Positions 31,658 through 40,625 of a stretch of 52,396 nucleotides of DNA are shown piece after piece. The position numbers and the translations under genes were made by a program. How positions within the stretch are numbered: the first letter of the stretch is position 1; each line of letters opens with the position of its first letter. Under the pieces are notes generated by a model. That model made no database searches, was not told where the DNA came from, and worked only from the letters and a program-made list of their open reading frames with translations. Source of the DNA: Candidatus Faecivicinus avistercoris (lineage in GTDB: Bacteria > Bacillota > Clostridia > Christensenellales > Aristaeellaceae); the NCBI GenBank assembly GCA_018716805.1, contig DVJL01000019.1:1-52396 (forward strand). Direction: 5' to 3'.

Positions 31658-31734
31658 CATGGCGGTGAAGTTCGGGCGGCCGGTTCTCCATCAGGGGCCG
31701 GCCGGCGGGACACAGGGTCGTTTTCACCGCCGTG
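31658..31734 (+). repeat. Intercistronic stem-loop before the permease genes
   Basis: CATGGCGGTGAA (31658-31669) pairs with TTCACCGCCGTG (31723-31734) around a GC-rich inner stem, in the 205-bp gap between the second binding protein and the permease. There is no T-run. Its position suggests mRNA segmentation that keeps binding-protein levels above permease levels. Confidence 0.45.
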
Positions 31735-31806
31735 CGCGGCTTCCGGCGGCGCTATGCGCGCGGGATGCCGTGGGGAAAACCATGCTGGACGAGGGAGGAA
31801 TGATCG

Positions 31807-32727
31807 GTGCTGAAATATATCGTGAAACGGCTTTTGCAGATGATTCCCATGCTGCTGATCCTTTCGGTGATCGTGTTTCTGATGGTGCGGCTGATTCCCG
31901 GAGATCCCGTGGACATCATGCTGGGCTTTGACGTTCCCAAGGACACGAAGGAGATTGAGCGCGAGCGGCTCGGCCTGAACGATCCGCTTTGGGAGCAGTA
32001 TGTGCGCTTTCTGGGCGACATCCTGCACGGGGATCTGGGCACGTCGATCTTTTCCGGAAAGCCGGTCATGGAGGAGCTCGCCAACCGCTTTCCGAAGACG
32101 CTGGTGCTGGCCGTGGGCGGCACATTTGTCGGCGCGGCGGTCGGCATCCTGCTGGGCATTATCGCGGCGGTAAAGCACAACAAGCTGGCGGATAACATCA
32201 TCATGGTCGCTTCGCTGATCACGGTTTCCACGCCGTCGTTCTTTCTGGCGTTAATACTGATGCTGATCTTCTGCCTGCACTTCATGTGGCTGCCAAGCAT
32301 CGGCATGAACAGCTGGCAGGGCGCGATACTGCCGATCTGCACGCTGGGCGCGACGGCGATCGGATCGATTGCGCGGACGACGCGCAGCGCCATGCTCGAC
32401 GTCATCCATCAGGACTATATCCGGACGTCCCGCTCCCGCGGCGTCCCGGAGCGCGTGGTCATCTATGTGCACGCGTTCAAAAACGCGCTGATTCCGATCC
32501 TGACGGCGGTCGGGCTGCGGTTTGGCGGATTGCTGGCGGGCGCGACGCTCGTGGAAACGGTCTTTTCCATCCCGGGCGTTGGCCGCTTCGTCGTGGACTC
32601 GGTGAGCAACCGCGATTATCCCGCGGTGCAGGGCTCCGTGCTCGTGCTCGCGACGACGTTTGTCGTGGTCAATACCGTGGTGGATCTGCTCTATGCGGCG
32701 GTCGATCCCCGCGTCAAATATGATTGA
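31807..32727 (+). CDS. Peptide ABC transporter permease, DppB/OppB type
   Basis: This 306-residue membrane protein starts MLKYIVKRLLQMIPMLLILSVIVFLM (quoted in part), typical of DppB. It has RLIPGDPVDIMLG, the ERLGLNDPLWEQYVRFLGDILHGDLGTS periplasmic region, and the EAA-type loop SRGVPERVVIYVHAFKNALI that contacts the ATPases. The start is GTG with GGGAGGA 7 bp upstream. It pairs with the next gene, 13 bp away. Confidence 0.93.
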   Translation: MLKYIVKRLLQMIPMLLILSVIVFLMVRLIPGDPVDIMLGFDVPKDTKEIERERLGLNDPLWEQYVRFLGDILHGDLGTSIFSGKPVMEELANRFPKTLVLAVGGTFVGAAVGILLGIIAAVKHNKLADNIIMVASLITVSTPSFFLALILMLIFCLHFMWLPSIGMNSWQGAILPICTLGATAIGSIARTTRSAMLDVIHQDYIRTSRSRGVPERVVIYVHAFKNALIPILTAVGLRFGGLLAGATLVETVFSIPGVGRFVVDSVSNRDYPAVQGSVLVLATTFVVVNTVVDLLYAAVDPRVKYD

Positions 32728-32740
32728 GGAGGCGCCTGGA

Positions 32741-33598
32741 ATGACTGGAAAGAAACACAGAATTCGCAATCCGATTCTCAGACGCTTCATGCGGCGCAAG
32801 GTGTCCGTGGTCGCCGCGGTGGTGCTGATGCTGTTTGTGCTGATCGCCATTTTCGGGCCGGTCATCTACCCGGTGGACCCGCTCAAGCAGAGCGTCATGC
32901 AGAAATACGGCCCCATCACATGGGAGCATCCGCTCGGCACGGACAATCTGGGCCGCGATACCCTTGCGCGCATGATCCACGGCGCGCGCACCTCGCTGTC
33001 CATCAGCTTTGCGGGCGTGCTCTCCGGCGCGCTGTTTGGCGTCATACTCGGCGTGTTCGCCGGCTACTTTGGCGGATGGGTGGATTCGCTGATCAGCCGG
33101 ATCGTCGATATCCTGCTGGCGTTTCCGGGGCTGCTGCTCGCGATAACGATCGTCGCCATACTGGGCGCCGGATCGGTCAACACCGTCATCGCCATCACGA
33201 TCTTTACCATACCGGGCCTGACCCGCATGGTGCGCGGCTGCGTCATCGGGCTGAAGAATTCCGAATATGTGCAGGCCTGCCGGACGATGGGCGAGGGCAA
33301 TTTCCGCATCATCTTCACGCACATCATTCCCAACACCATGTCGCAGATCATCGTCAACGTTACCCTCAGCCTCGGCACCGCGATTTTGACGGCTTCCTCG
33401 CTTTCGTTCCTGGGCCTGGGCGTTACGCCGCCGGAGGCGGAGTGGGGCGCGATGCTCTCGGGAATGCGCGAGGTCGTGCGCACCTATCCGCTGGGCGTGC
33501 TGGTTCCCGGCATCACGATCACGCTCGTGGTCATGAGCTTCAGCCTCGTGGGCGACGGACTGCGCGACGCGCTGGATCCGAAGCTCAAGAACAATTGA
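32741..33598 (+). CDS. Peptide ABC transporter permease, DppC/OppC type
   Basis: This 285-residue membrane protein has the DppC landmarks: N-terminal span KVSVVAAVVLMLFVLIAIFG, HPLGTDNLGRDTLARMIHGA, ARTSLSISFAGVL, the EAA loop ACRTMGEGNFRIIFTHIIPN, and FLGLGVTPPEAEWGAML. I chose the ATG at 32741 with GAGGAGG 8 bp upstream; the open frame extends back into dppB without an RBS. With DppB it forms the membrane channel. Confidence 0.94.
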   Translation: MTGKKHRIRNPILRRFMRRKVSVVAAVVLMLFVLIAIFGPVIYPVDPLKQSVMQKYGPITWEHPLGTDNLGRDTLARMIHGARTSLSISFAGVLSGALFGVILGVFAGYFGGWVDSLISRIVDILLAFPGLLLAITIVAILGAGSVNTVIAITIFTIPGLTRMVRGCVIGLKNSEYVQACRTMGEGNFRIIFTHIIPNTMSQIIVNVTLSLGTAILTASSLSFLGLGVTPPEAEWGAMLSGMREVVRTYPLGVLVPGITITLVVMSFSLVGDGLRDALDPKLKNN

Positions 33599-33610
33599 GG
33601 AGGGAACGCA

Positions 33611-34597
33611 ATGGCTGACTACATGCTTCAGGTCAAGGGCCTCAAGACGTATTACTACACGGAAGAGGGCGTCGTTCCCGCCGTAGATGGATTGGATTTT
33701 GAAGTGGCGCAGGGAGAAACGTTCGCCATCGTCGGCGAATCCGGCTGCGGAAAATCGGTCACTTCGCTGTCGATCCTCGGCCTGATTCCCAATCCCCCGG
33801 GAAAAATCATTGCCGGAGAGATCCTGTACAACGGCGAAGACCTTCTCAAAAAGACCGAAAAGCAGATGCGCGCGATTCGCGGGAATGAGATTTCAATGAT
33901 TTTTCAGGAGCCCATGACCAGCCTGAACCCCGTGTTCACCGTGGGCAGGCAGATCAGCGAATCGTTTAAGTATCATCAGCATCTGGGGAAGAAGGAGGCG
34001 CGCGATCGCGCGATCGAGATGCTTCGGCTGGTCGGCATTCCCTCTCCGGACAAGGTCGTCGACGATTATCCGCATCAGCTGTCCGGCGGCATGCGCCAGA
34101 GGGTCATGATCGCCATGGCGCTGGCCTGCAATCCGCGCGTGCTGATCGCCGATGAGCCGACGACGGCGCTGGACGTCACCATCCAGGCGCAGATCATGCG
34201 CCTGCTCAAGCAGCTCAAGGAAAAGATGGGCACGTCGATCATACTGATTACCCACGATTTGGGCGTCGTTGCGCAGATTGCGCAGCGCGTGATGGTCATG
34301 TACTGCGGCGAAGCCGTCGAGTGCTGCGCCGCGCGCGAAATCTACAAAAATCCCCTGCACCCCTATACGTCGGGCCTGCTGGCCTCGGTGCCGAAGCTGA
34401 CCGACGATGACATGGCGGAACTCCCGGCCATTCCGGGCATGGTGCCCTCCCCGAGCGAATTGCCGAAGGGCTGCCGGTTCGCGCCGCGCTGCGGAAAGTG
34501 CGGCCCCCGCTGCCTGCAGGAAAAGCCGGAGCTGGTGGAGCTCGAGGACGGGCACAAGGTCCGCTGTTTTCTCTATGAAGGAGGCGTTGGCAAATGA
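33611..34597 (+). CDS. Peptide ABC transporter ATP-binding protein, DppD/OppD type
   Basis: This 328-residue ATPase has Walker [10 protein letters not shown]-loop [14 protein letters not shown], signature LSGGMRQRV, Walker [15 protein letters not shown] and switch ITHDLGVV. The C-terminal oligopeptide/dipeptide extension has the cysteine cluster [14 protein letters not shown], which in some homologues binds an Fe-S cluster. GAGGAGG lies 7 bp upstream. It overlaps the next gene by 4 bp (ATGA). Confidence 0.95.
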   Translation: MADYMLQVKGLKTYYYTEEGVVPAVDGLDFEVAQGETFAIVGESGCGKSVTSLSILGLIPNPPGKIIAGEILYNGEDLLKKTEKQMRAIRGNEISMIFQEPMTSLNPVFTVGRQISESFKYHQHLGKKEARDRAIEMLRLVGIPSPDKVVDDYPHQLSGGMRQRVMIAMALACNPRVLIADEPTTALDVTIQAQIMRLLKQLKEKMGTSIILITHDLGVVAQIAQRVMVMYCGEAVECCAAREIYKNPLHPYTSGLLASVPKLTDDDMAELPAIPGMVPSPSELPKGCRFAPRCGKCGPRCLQEKPELVELEDGHKVRCFLYEGGVGK

Positions 34598-35583
34598 CGG
34601 ATGCGCGCAGGAAGCTGCTCGAGGTCAAGAACCTCAAGGTCTACTATCCGGTACGCAGGTCCTCCATCTTTGCCGGGCCGGCAAAATTCGTCAAGGCCGT
34701 GGACGATATCAGCTTTGACGTCTATGAAGGCGAGACGTTCGGCCTCGTCGGCGAGTCCGGCTGCGGCAAATCGACGACGGGCAAGACGCTGGTCCGGCTG
34801 AACCGGCCGACCGCGGGAAGCGTCGTGTTCGACGGGCAGGATCTGAACCAGTATTCCAGCCGTAAGCAGGCCATGGAGCTGACGCGAAAGATCCAGATCA
34901 TCTTCCAGGATCCGTTCTCGTCCCTCGACCCGCGCTTTACCGTCGGCCACTGCATCGAGGAGCCGTTGATCGTCCATCATGCGGGCAACGCGGAAGAGCG
35001 CCGCAAGCGCGTGCTTCAGCTGATGCACGACGTCGGCCTGCGCGAAGAACAGTATACGCGCTATCCGCACGAATTCTCAGGCGGCCAGCGCCAGCGCATC
35101 GGCGTTGCGCGCGCGCTCGCCCTGAATCCGTCGCTGGTCGTCTGCGACGAGCCCGTCAGCGCGCTGGACGTCTCCATTCAGGCGCAGATTTTGAATTTGA
35201 TGCGCGATCTTCAGCGCAAATACAACCTGACGTACATCTTCATTTCGCACAACCTGTCGGTCGTCAAGCATGTGTGCGACCGCATTGCGGTGATGTATCT
35301 GGGCAACATCATGGAGATTGCGGGCAAGAAAGAGCTGTTTGACAACCCGCGGCATCCCTATACGCAGGCGCTGCTGGAGGCGATCCCTGTGCCGGATCCG
35401 GATGTACCGAGCATGACCGGAGCGCTGGAGGGAGACGTGCCCAGCCCGATCGATCCGCCGGCCGGATGCTGTTTTCACACGCGCTGCCCGCACGCGACCG
35501 ACCAGTGCCGTGCACAGCGTCCGGCGCTGCGCGACTTCGGCGAGGGCCATGGAGTCGCCTGCTGGCATGCGGACAGGATTTGA
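34594..35583 (+). CDS. Peptide ABC transporter ATP-binding protein, DppF/OppF type
   Basis: This 329-residue second ATPase has Walker [11 protein letters not shown]-loop IFQDPFSSLDPRFT, signature FSGGQRQRIGVARAL, Walker B LVVCDEPVSALDVS, switch ISHNLSVV, and a C-terminal cysteine cluster CCFHTRCPHATDQC. It forms the heterodimer with the DppD-type ATPase. It is translationally coupled to the upstream gene by an ATGA overlap. The transporter is therefore complete: two binding proteins, two permeases and two ATPases. Confidence 0.95.
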   Translation: MTDARRKLLEVKNLKVYYPVRRSSIFAGPAKFVKAVDDISFDVYEGETFGLVGESGCGKSTTGKTLVRLNRPTAGSVVFDGQDLNQYSSRKQAMELTRKIQIIFQDPFSSLDPRFTVGHCIEEPLIVHHAGNAEERRKRVLQLMHDVGLREEQYTRYPHEFSGGQRQRIGVARALALNPSLVVCDEPVSALDVSIQAQILNLMRDLQRKYNLTYIFISHNLSVVKHVCDRIAVMYLGNIMEIAGKKELFDNPRHPYTQALLEAIPVPDPDVPSMTGALEGDVPSPIDPPAGCCFHTRCPHATDQCRAQRPALRDFGEGHGVACWHADRI

Positions 35584-35627
35584 CGGCGGGAAACGCATCG
35601 AGAAAATCCAGTTTGGAGGAGAGAACC

Positions 35628-36428
35628 ATGAGCAAGATCGCATCCAAGTCCAATGAAATCTTCGCCGCGCGCGAGCCGCTGACGCCGAGCGACGAGACGG
35701 CGCGCGCGCTGGAAGACGTGCGGGCGAACCCGGACGACCCTGAAAAGTACATGCAGCTCGGGCTTTGCCTGCGCCGCCAGATGTTTTTCCGCGAGGCCGT
35801 CGAAGCGTATTCCGAGGGCCTGACCTGCGCTCCCTTCCACTGCCTGCTGTACAGGCATCGCGGCCACGCCTATTTGAATCTCGGGCTCTATGCGCAGGCT
35901 GCCGCCGATTTTGAAATGGGCCTGCGCATCGATCCCCGAAACTGGGACTGCCTGTATCATCTCGGGGTCGTCTATCACCTGATGCGCCGCTATGAGCGCG
36001 CGGTTGAGGTTCTCGAACGCTGCTATGCGCTCTCGCCCTCGGACGAATTCCGCATCTGCACGGCCGACTGGCTGTGCATGACGCTGATGCGCATGGGAAA
36101 GCTCGATGAAATGCGCGAAGTCGCCGGCCGCATTCGCCCGGACATGGTTGCGGGCGGCTCGGAGGGGTATTTCGAGCGCGTACTGGTCTACAATGGCTCG
36201 CGCGACGCCGGCGAGGTGCTCGCGGAGGCCGAAGCGTTGGACGATCACGGATTTGCGACCGGCGCCTATGGACTGGCCGTCTATTTTGAGTGCGTGACCG
36301 GCGAACGGGATAAGGCGAAGCACATTCTCGAGGAGATCGCCAAGCGCGATGAGACGTGGGGCGGCTTTGCGGAGCACGCCGCTGCGGAGCGGCTGCGCGA
36401 ATTGCGCGAGGCGGAGGAAAGAGGCTGA
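35628..36428 (+). CDS. TPR protein 2 of the peptide-transport operon
   Basis: This 266-residue cytoplasmic protein has three tandem TPR units (KYMQLGLCLRRQMFFREAVE, LYRHRGHAYLNLGLYAQAAAD, CLYHLGVVYHLMRRYERAVE), the paralogue linker LRIDPRNWDCLYHLG, and a helical C-terminal half with VLVYNGSRDAGEVLAEAEA. It is the most divergent of the four paralogues downstream of the linker. The start is ATG 35628 with GGAGGAG 6 bp upstream, 44 bp after the DppF gene. No enzymatic or DNA-binding motif is visible. Confidence 0.8.
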   Translation: MSKIASKSNEIFAAREPLTPSDETARALEDVRANPDDPEKYMQLGLCLRRQMFFREAVEAYSEGLTCAPFHCLLYRHRGHAYLNLGLYAQAAADFEMGLRIDPRNWDCLYHLGVVYHLMRRYERAVEVLERCYALSPSDEFRICTADWLCMTLMRMGKLDEMREVAGRIRPDMVAGGSEGYFERVLVYNGSRDAGEVLAEAEALDDHGFATGAYGLAVYFECVTGERDKAKHILEEIAKRDETWGGFAEHAAAERLRELREAEERG

Positions 36429-36646
36429 GTTGGGTGGAGCGGGCGCGCAGCGCCGCCGCGCGCGCCCGTTTGGGAGGCTGATGGCTGCGCGCAAAGGGCG
36501 CGCGGCGCACGAAAGCGCGTTTGCACGGACGCGCGGCAATCCACGTCCCCTCGCGTCCGGCCGCGCGCGGCCTTGACCGAGGTAGAGGACGCCGCGGATT
36601 TGCCGCTTGTTCAGCGCAGACGCGCGCAGAAAAGGAGGAAATCTTC

Positions 36647-37507
36647 GTGGAGGAGAAAAAGAAGACCGGCCTGCAGGTCGCGAGGTCGAGCACGCTCGTA
36701 CAGGAGCGCGAGGTGATGAGCTGGAAGCGCAATGCGGTTCCGGAGGACGCCGGGCTTGCCGCCATCGAGGCAAAGATCGCCTCGGATCCGGAAAACGCCG
36801 AGCTGTATAAGGAAAAGGGGCTTTGCCTAGCCGGCATGGGCTACTATCGCGAGGCGGCCGAGTGCTATTCCCGCGCGATTTCGATCGACCCGTTCAACTG
36901 GGAATACTACCGCCACCGCGCGCACCGCTTTGTTTCCTGCGGCCTGTTCGCTGATGCGGCCGCGGATTTCACGCTGGCCAGCCGGCTGAATCCCGACGAT
37001 TGGAACGTCTGGTACCACCTGGGGCTGTCGTGGTTCCTGTTGGGCGATTATGAGAAGGCCGACCGCGCCTATCAGCGCTGCGAGGCGCTGAACAAGACTG
37101 CCGACGATCTGGTCGCCGTGACGGACTGGCACTACGTCACCCTCAGGCGGCTGGGCCGCGATGCAGACGCCGAAAAGCTGCTCGAGCCGATTGTTCCCGA
37201 CCTGCCCGTGACCGATGAAGTCAGCGGATCGTATTTTCAGCGGCTGCTGCTCTACAAGGGGCTTAAAAAGCCCGAGGAGCTGTTCAGCGGCGTCGATCCC
37301 AAGGCCGGCGCGGACCTGCCCGTGGTGACGCAGGGCTTTGGGCTGGCGAATTACTACCTCTTCAACGGCGACACGGAGAAGTATGAAGCGTTGCTGGACC
37401 GCGTGATTGAGACGGCCTCCAACAGCCGCTGGTACAGCGCGTTTGCCTGCCTGGCCGCGCGCGTGGACAAGATCAACAACGCAAAGCGAAGGGAGCGGGA
37501 AGCATGA
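36647..37507 (+). CDS. TPR protein 3 of the peptide-transport operon
   Basis: This 286-residue cytoplasmic protein starts at a GTG with GGAGG 8 bp upstream; the open frame before it has no RBS. After a charged 20-residue N terminus come TPR units (LYKEKGLCLAGMGYYREAAE, YYRHRAHRFVSCGLFADAAAD, WYHLGLSWFLLGDYEKADRA) and the shared C-terminal part (FQRLLLYKGLKKPEELFSG, GLANYYLFNGDTEKYEALL). It is strongly similar to TPR protein 4, sharing SRLNPDDWNVWYHLGLSW-type text almost word for word, so the pair arose by tandem duplication. It overlaps the next gene by 4 bp (ATGA). Confidence 0.82.
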   Translation: MEEKKKTGLQVARSSTLVQEREVMSWKRNAVPEDAGLAAIEAKIASDPENAELYKEKGLCLAGMGYYREAAECYSRAISIDPFNWEYYRHRAHRFVSCGLFADAAADFTLASRLNPDDWNVWYHLGLSWFLLGDYEKADRAYQRCEALNKTADDLVAVTDWHYVTLRRLGRDADAEKLLEPIVPDLPVTDEVSGSYFQRLLLYKGLKKPEELFSGVDPKAGADLPVVTQGFGLANYYLFNGDTEKYEALLDRVIETASNSRWYSAFACLAARVDKINNAKRREREA

Positions 37508-38307
37508 GCATCGTTCAGGAATATGAGGTTATGAACTGGGACCGCTGCGAAATCCCTGAGGACGAGCAAATTGCGGCGGCGGCCGCGGAAACCGCCGCGC
37601 ATCCGGACGACGGCGACGCGTGGATGCGCAGGGGCCATGCGCTGGCGCGCCTGTCGCTGATGCGCGAGGCCGAAGAATGCTACGCCATGGCCATCGCCTG
37701 CGACCCGTTTCATTGGGAGTATTACCGCCACCGCGCGCACCGCTTCTTGTCCTGCTGGCGCTTTCAGGACGCGGCCGCGGATTTTACGATTGCCAGCCGG
37801 CTGAATCCGCAGGACTGGAACGTCTGGTACCACCTGGGCCTGTCGTGGTATCTGCTGGGGGATTTTGAGAAGGCCGCAGCGGCCTATAAGCGCTGCTATG
37901 AGCTGACGGATGCGGATCAGGAGCGCATCGCCGTGAGCGACTGGTACTGGATGACGCTCAAGAAGCTCGGCCGCGAAGCGGACGCAGAGGCGGTGCTCGA
38001 TCGCATTACCGAGGACATGGATCCGGGCGAAAATACGGCCTATTATGCGCGGTTGCTGATGTACAAGGGCCTCAGGACGCCGGAGGAGCTGCTGAGCACC
38101 GATCCGGAAGCGGTGACTGCGCTGGAGCTGGTCACGATGGGATATGGCATCGGCAACTATTATCTCGTCAGGGGCGAGACCGAAAAGGGCTACGAAGTCA
38201 TGGAGCGCGTCGTCAAAGCGGGCGACGAAAACGACTGCTACTTTGCGTTTGCCTATCTCGCTTCAAAGGCGGCATTGGCGGCGCGCGATGCGATCAAGGG
38301 GGCCTGA
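37504..38307 (+). CDS. TPR protein 4 of the peptide-transport operon
   Basis: This 267-residue cytoplasmic paralogue of TPR protein 3 has YYRHRAHRFLSCWRFQDAAAD, SRLNPQDWNVWYHLGLSW, YLLGDFEKAAAAYKRCYEL, and a C-terminal ARLLMYKGLRTPEELLS and YGIGNYYLVRGETEKGYEVM. Both proteins also share the N-terminal phrase VQE-x-EVM-x-W-x-R, outside the repeats. It is coupled to TPR3 by an ATGA overlap and followed 3 bp later by the peptidase gene, so they are made together. Tight coupling to the peptidase hints at a physical complex, which is inference. Confidence 0.82.
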   Translation: MSIVQEYEVMNWDRCEIPEDEQIAAAAAETAAHPDDGDAWMRRGHALARLSLMREAEECYAMAIACDPFHWEYYRHRAHRFLSCWRFQDAAADFTIASRLNPQDWNVWYHLGLSWYLLGDFEKAAAAYKRCYELTDADQERIAVSDWYWMTLKKLGREADAEAVLDRITEDMDPGENTAYYARLLMYKGLRTPEELLSTDPEAVTALELVTMGYGIGNYYLVRGETEKGYEVMERVVKAGDENDCYFAFAYLASKAALAARDAIKGA

Positions 38308-38310
38308 TCC

Positions 38311-40323
38311 ATGCAGTTTGTTCAGCTGGACGATTTTCTGATGTACAACTTCCTTTCGGAAGTGCGGATGAATCCCGGCGGCAAGGGCGCGGCGTATATC
38401 GTCTCGTCGGCAGACGCGGCCAATAACGGCTATACCTCGGACCTGTACTATTTGCGCCGCCTGGAGCGCGATTGCACGAGCATCCGGCTGTCGCATTCGG
38501 GCAAGGTTGGCAGCTACGCCTGGCTGGACGGCGAGCGGCTGGCGTATGCGGAGCAGAAGGCGCCGGATGAAGAAGCGCCCTTTGGCCGCACGGAGATCTA
38601 CGCCGCGGGGCTTTACGAGGACGCCGCGCCGAGATTGCTGTTTTCGGTCGAGGGTGCGGCCCGGATTGAAGCGGCGCTTTCGGATGGCCGGCTGGTTCTG
38701 ACCCGCGTGGACAATCTCAGGCATCTTGTGGCCCTCGAAGGGCTGTCCGGCGAAGCCTACAGGGAGAAGGCCGCGGCGCTCAAGGCGGACGACGCGCTCT
38801 GCACGGTATTCGACGAGTATCCCTTCTGGTTCAATGGGCGCGGCGTGATCAACAAGACGCGCAAGGCGGTCTATGTGTGTGCGCAGGATGGCAGCGGCTG
38901 GATGCGCGTGACCCCGCAAGGGTTCCGGACGGAATACGTTTCCGCCGGAGGAGATCAAATCGCCTACACCGGATGCGAGGTCAACCCCGTTGAGAGCTAT
39001 CTGACGGCCGCTTACGTCTGGGATGCGCGGACGGGCGGCACGGTTTGCGTCCAGCCGGGCGAGGTCTGCCACATCGATGGCATCGCCCTGTGGAATGGCC
39101 GCGCGGCGATGGTTTCCTCCAAGATGGACCGCTACAGCGTATCGCAGTGCCCGGACATCATCGTCGCAGATCCGGCGACCGGCGAGCGCAGGCAGCTGTG
39201 CGGCTGGCAGGACGAGCTCAACGTCGGCAATCCGGTGGCCAGCGATTGCCGGCTCGGCGGCGGCTATGCCATGCGCGGCAGCGGCGATTGGCTGTACTTC
39301 ATCACGGGCGTCGCGGATGATTCCCACGTTTGGCGGATCAACCTCGAGGGAAGGACGGAAGTGGTTTCCGCGCAGAGGGGTTCGGTCGACGCCATCGACG
39401 TATTGGGCGAAACCGTCTGCATGGTCGCCATGCGCGAGATGCGGCTTCAGGAGCTGTACTGCGCGCAGGCCGGCGGGAAAGATGCGCGAATTACGAGCTG
39501 GAACGATGATTTTTACCTTGCCAAACCGCCGATCGCGCCCGAATGCTGCAATTTTGTCAACGCGGATGGCGTTGAAATTCACGGCTTCGTGATCAAACCG
39601 GCGGACTACCGGCCGGATCGGAAGTATCCGGTGATTCTGGACATCCACGGAGGCCCTCATCTGAGCTACGGCGCCGTCTATTATCACGAAATGCAGTATT
39701 GGGCCAATCATGGCTACTTTGTCATCTACTGCAATCCGCGCGGCGGCGAGGGACGCGGCAATGAGTTCGGCCTGCTCAGCGGAAAGTTCGGCACGATCGA
39801 CTACGACGACATTATGGCGTTCTGCGATGCGGCGCTTGAGGCGTATCCGGCCATGGACGCCGGGCGCATGGGCGTTACCGGCGGAAGCTACGGCGGGTTT
39901 ATGACCAACTGGATCATTGGCCACACCGACCGCTTTGCAGCCGCGGCGTCCCAGCGCGGCATCTCAAACTTCGTCAGCATGGAGGGAACGAGCGATATCG
40001 GCACGCTGTTCGCGAAGGGGCAGGTGAACGCCACGACGCATACCGACGTCGAGAAGATGTGGCGCCATTCGCCGCTGAAGTATGCGGATCGATGCAAGAC
40101 GCCGACGCTGTTTATCCATGCCGAGCAGGACTACCGGTGCTGGATGGTCGAGGCGCTCCAGATGTATACGGCGCTGATCAACAACGGCGTTCCGACGCGG
40201 CTGTGCCTGTTTCACAATGAGAACCATGAGCTCAGCCGCAGCGGCAAGCCCAACGCGCGCATTCGGAGGCTGACCGAGATCACGAACTGGATGGACCGCT
40301 ATCTGAAAACTGAACAGGCATGA
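38311..40323 (+). CDS. S9-family serine peptidase (acylaminoacyl-peptidase/prolyl oligopeptidase type)
   Basis: This 670-residue cytoplasmic peptidase has an N-terminal beta-propeller-like region (about 1-410) and a C-terminal alpha/beta hydrolase domain starting near KYPVILDIHGGPH. The catalytic triad is readable: Ser526 in TGGSYGGFMTN, Asp607 in HAEQDYRC and His639 in NENHELS. NPRGGEGRGNEFG is the usual oxyanion-side motif. No signal peptide. Such enzymes cleave short peptides, which suits a role in breaking down peptides imported by the upstream transporter. It is the last gene of the operon, 3 bp after TPR protein 4 and followed by a strong terminator. Confidence 0.92.
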   Translation: MQFVQLDDFLMYNFLSEVRMNPGGKGAAYIVSSADAANNGYTSDLYYLRRLERDCTSIRLSHSGKVGSYAWLDGERLAYAEQKAPDEEAPFGRTEIYAAGLYEDAAPRLLFSVEGAARIEAALSDGRLVLTRVDNLRHLVALEGLSGEAYREKAAALKADDALCTVFDEYPFWFNGRGVINKTRKAVYVCAQDGSGWMRVTPQGFRTEYVSAGGDQIAYTGCEVNPVESYLTAAYVWDARTGGTVCVQPGEVCHIDGIALWNGRAAMVSSKMDRYSVSQCPDIIVADPATGERRQLCGWQDELNVGNPVASDCRLGGGYAMRGSGDWLYFITGVADDSHVWRINLEGRTEVVSAQRGSVDAIDVLGETVCMVAMREMRLQELYCAQAGGKDARITSWNDDFYLAKPPIAPECCNFVNADGVEIHGFVIKPADYRPDRKYPVILDIHGGPHLSYGAVYYHEMQYWANHGYFVIYCNPRGGEGRGNEFGLLSGKFGTIDYDDIMAFCDAALEAYPAMDAGRMGVTGGSYGGFMTNWIIGHTDRFAAAASQRGISNFVSMEGTSDIGTLFAKGQVNATTHTDVEKMWRHSPLKYADRCKTPTLFIHAEQDYRCWMVEALQMYTALINNGVPTRLCLFHNENHELSRSGKPNARIRRLTEITNWMDRYLKTEQA

Positions 40324-40341
40324 CGGATGCAAATCCCGTCC

Positions 40342-40375
40342 GCGCGGCGAAACAGACGTTTCGCCGCGCATTTTC
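40342..40375 (+). terminator. Terminator of the TPR/peptide-transport operon
   Basis: GCGCGGCGAAAC (40342-40353) pairs perfectly with GTTTCGCCGCGC (40358-40369) around AGAC, followed by ATTTTCC. The remaining gap to 40,530 shows nothing I can identify. Confidence 0.85.
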
Positions 40376-40530
40376 CTTTTCAAACGCCTTCACGGCCGAG
40401 AGAACGGGGCGGACGCTTTATGCTGCGCCCGTCTGCGGAATCTTTTGCTGCGCGGAAGGCGCTTCTGCCAAGGCGCCCTTCTGCCCCCTCGCGCGGGGAT
40501 TGCCGCATTGCCTTTCCGCATCCGCTGCGT

Positions 40531-40559
40531 TGACAAACCGGCGGAATTCTCCTATAATT
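40531..40559 (+). promoter_or_regulatory. Consensus promoter of the cytidylyltransferase-licD operon
   Basis: TTGACA (40531-40536) and TATAAT (40554-40559) with a 17-bp spacer match consensus exactly, 66 bp upstream of the first start codon. Confidence 0.85.
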
Positions 40560-40625
40560 GATATAATAGGAATTTTGTGCGCCCGTGCGGCCTGTGCCGG
40601 GCGCCTACGGAAGCGGGGCGGTTGG

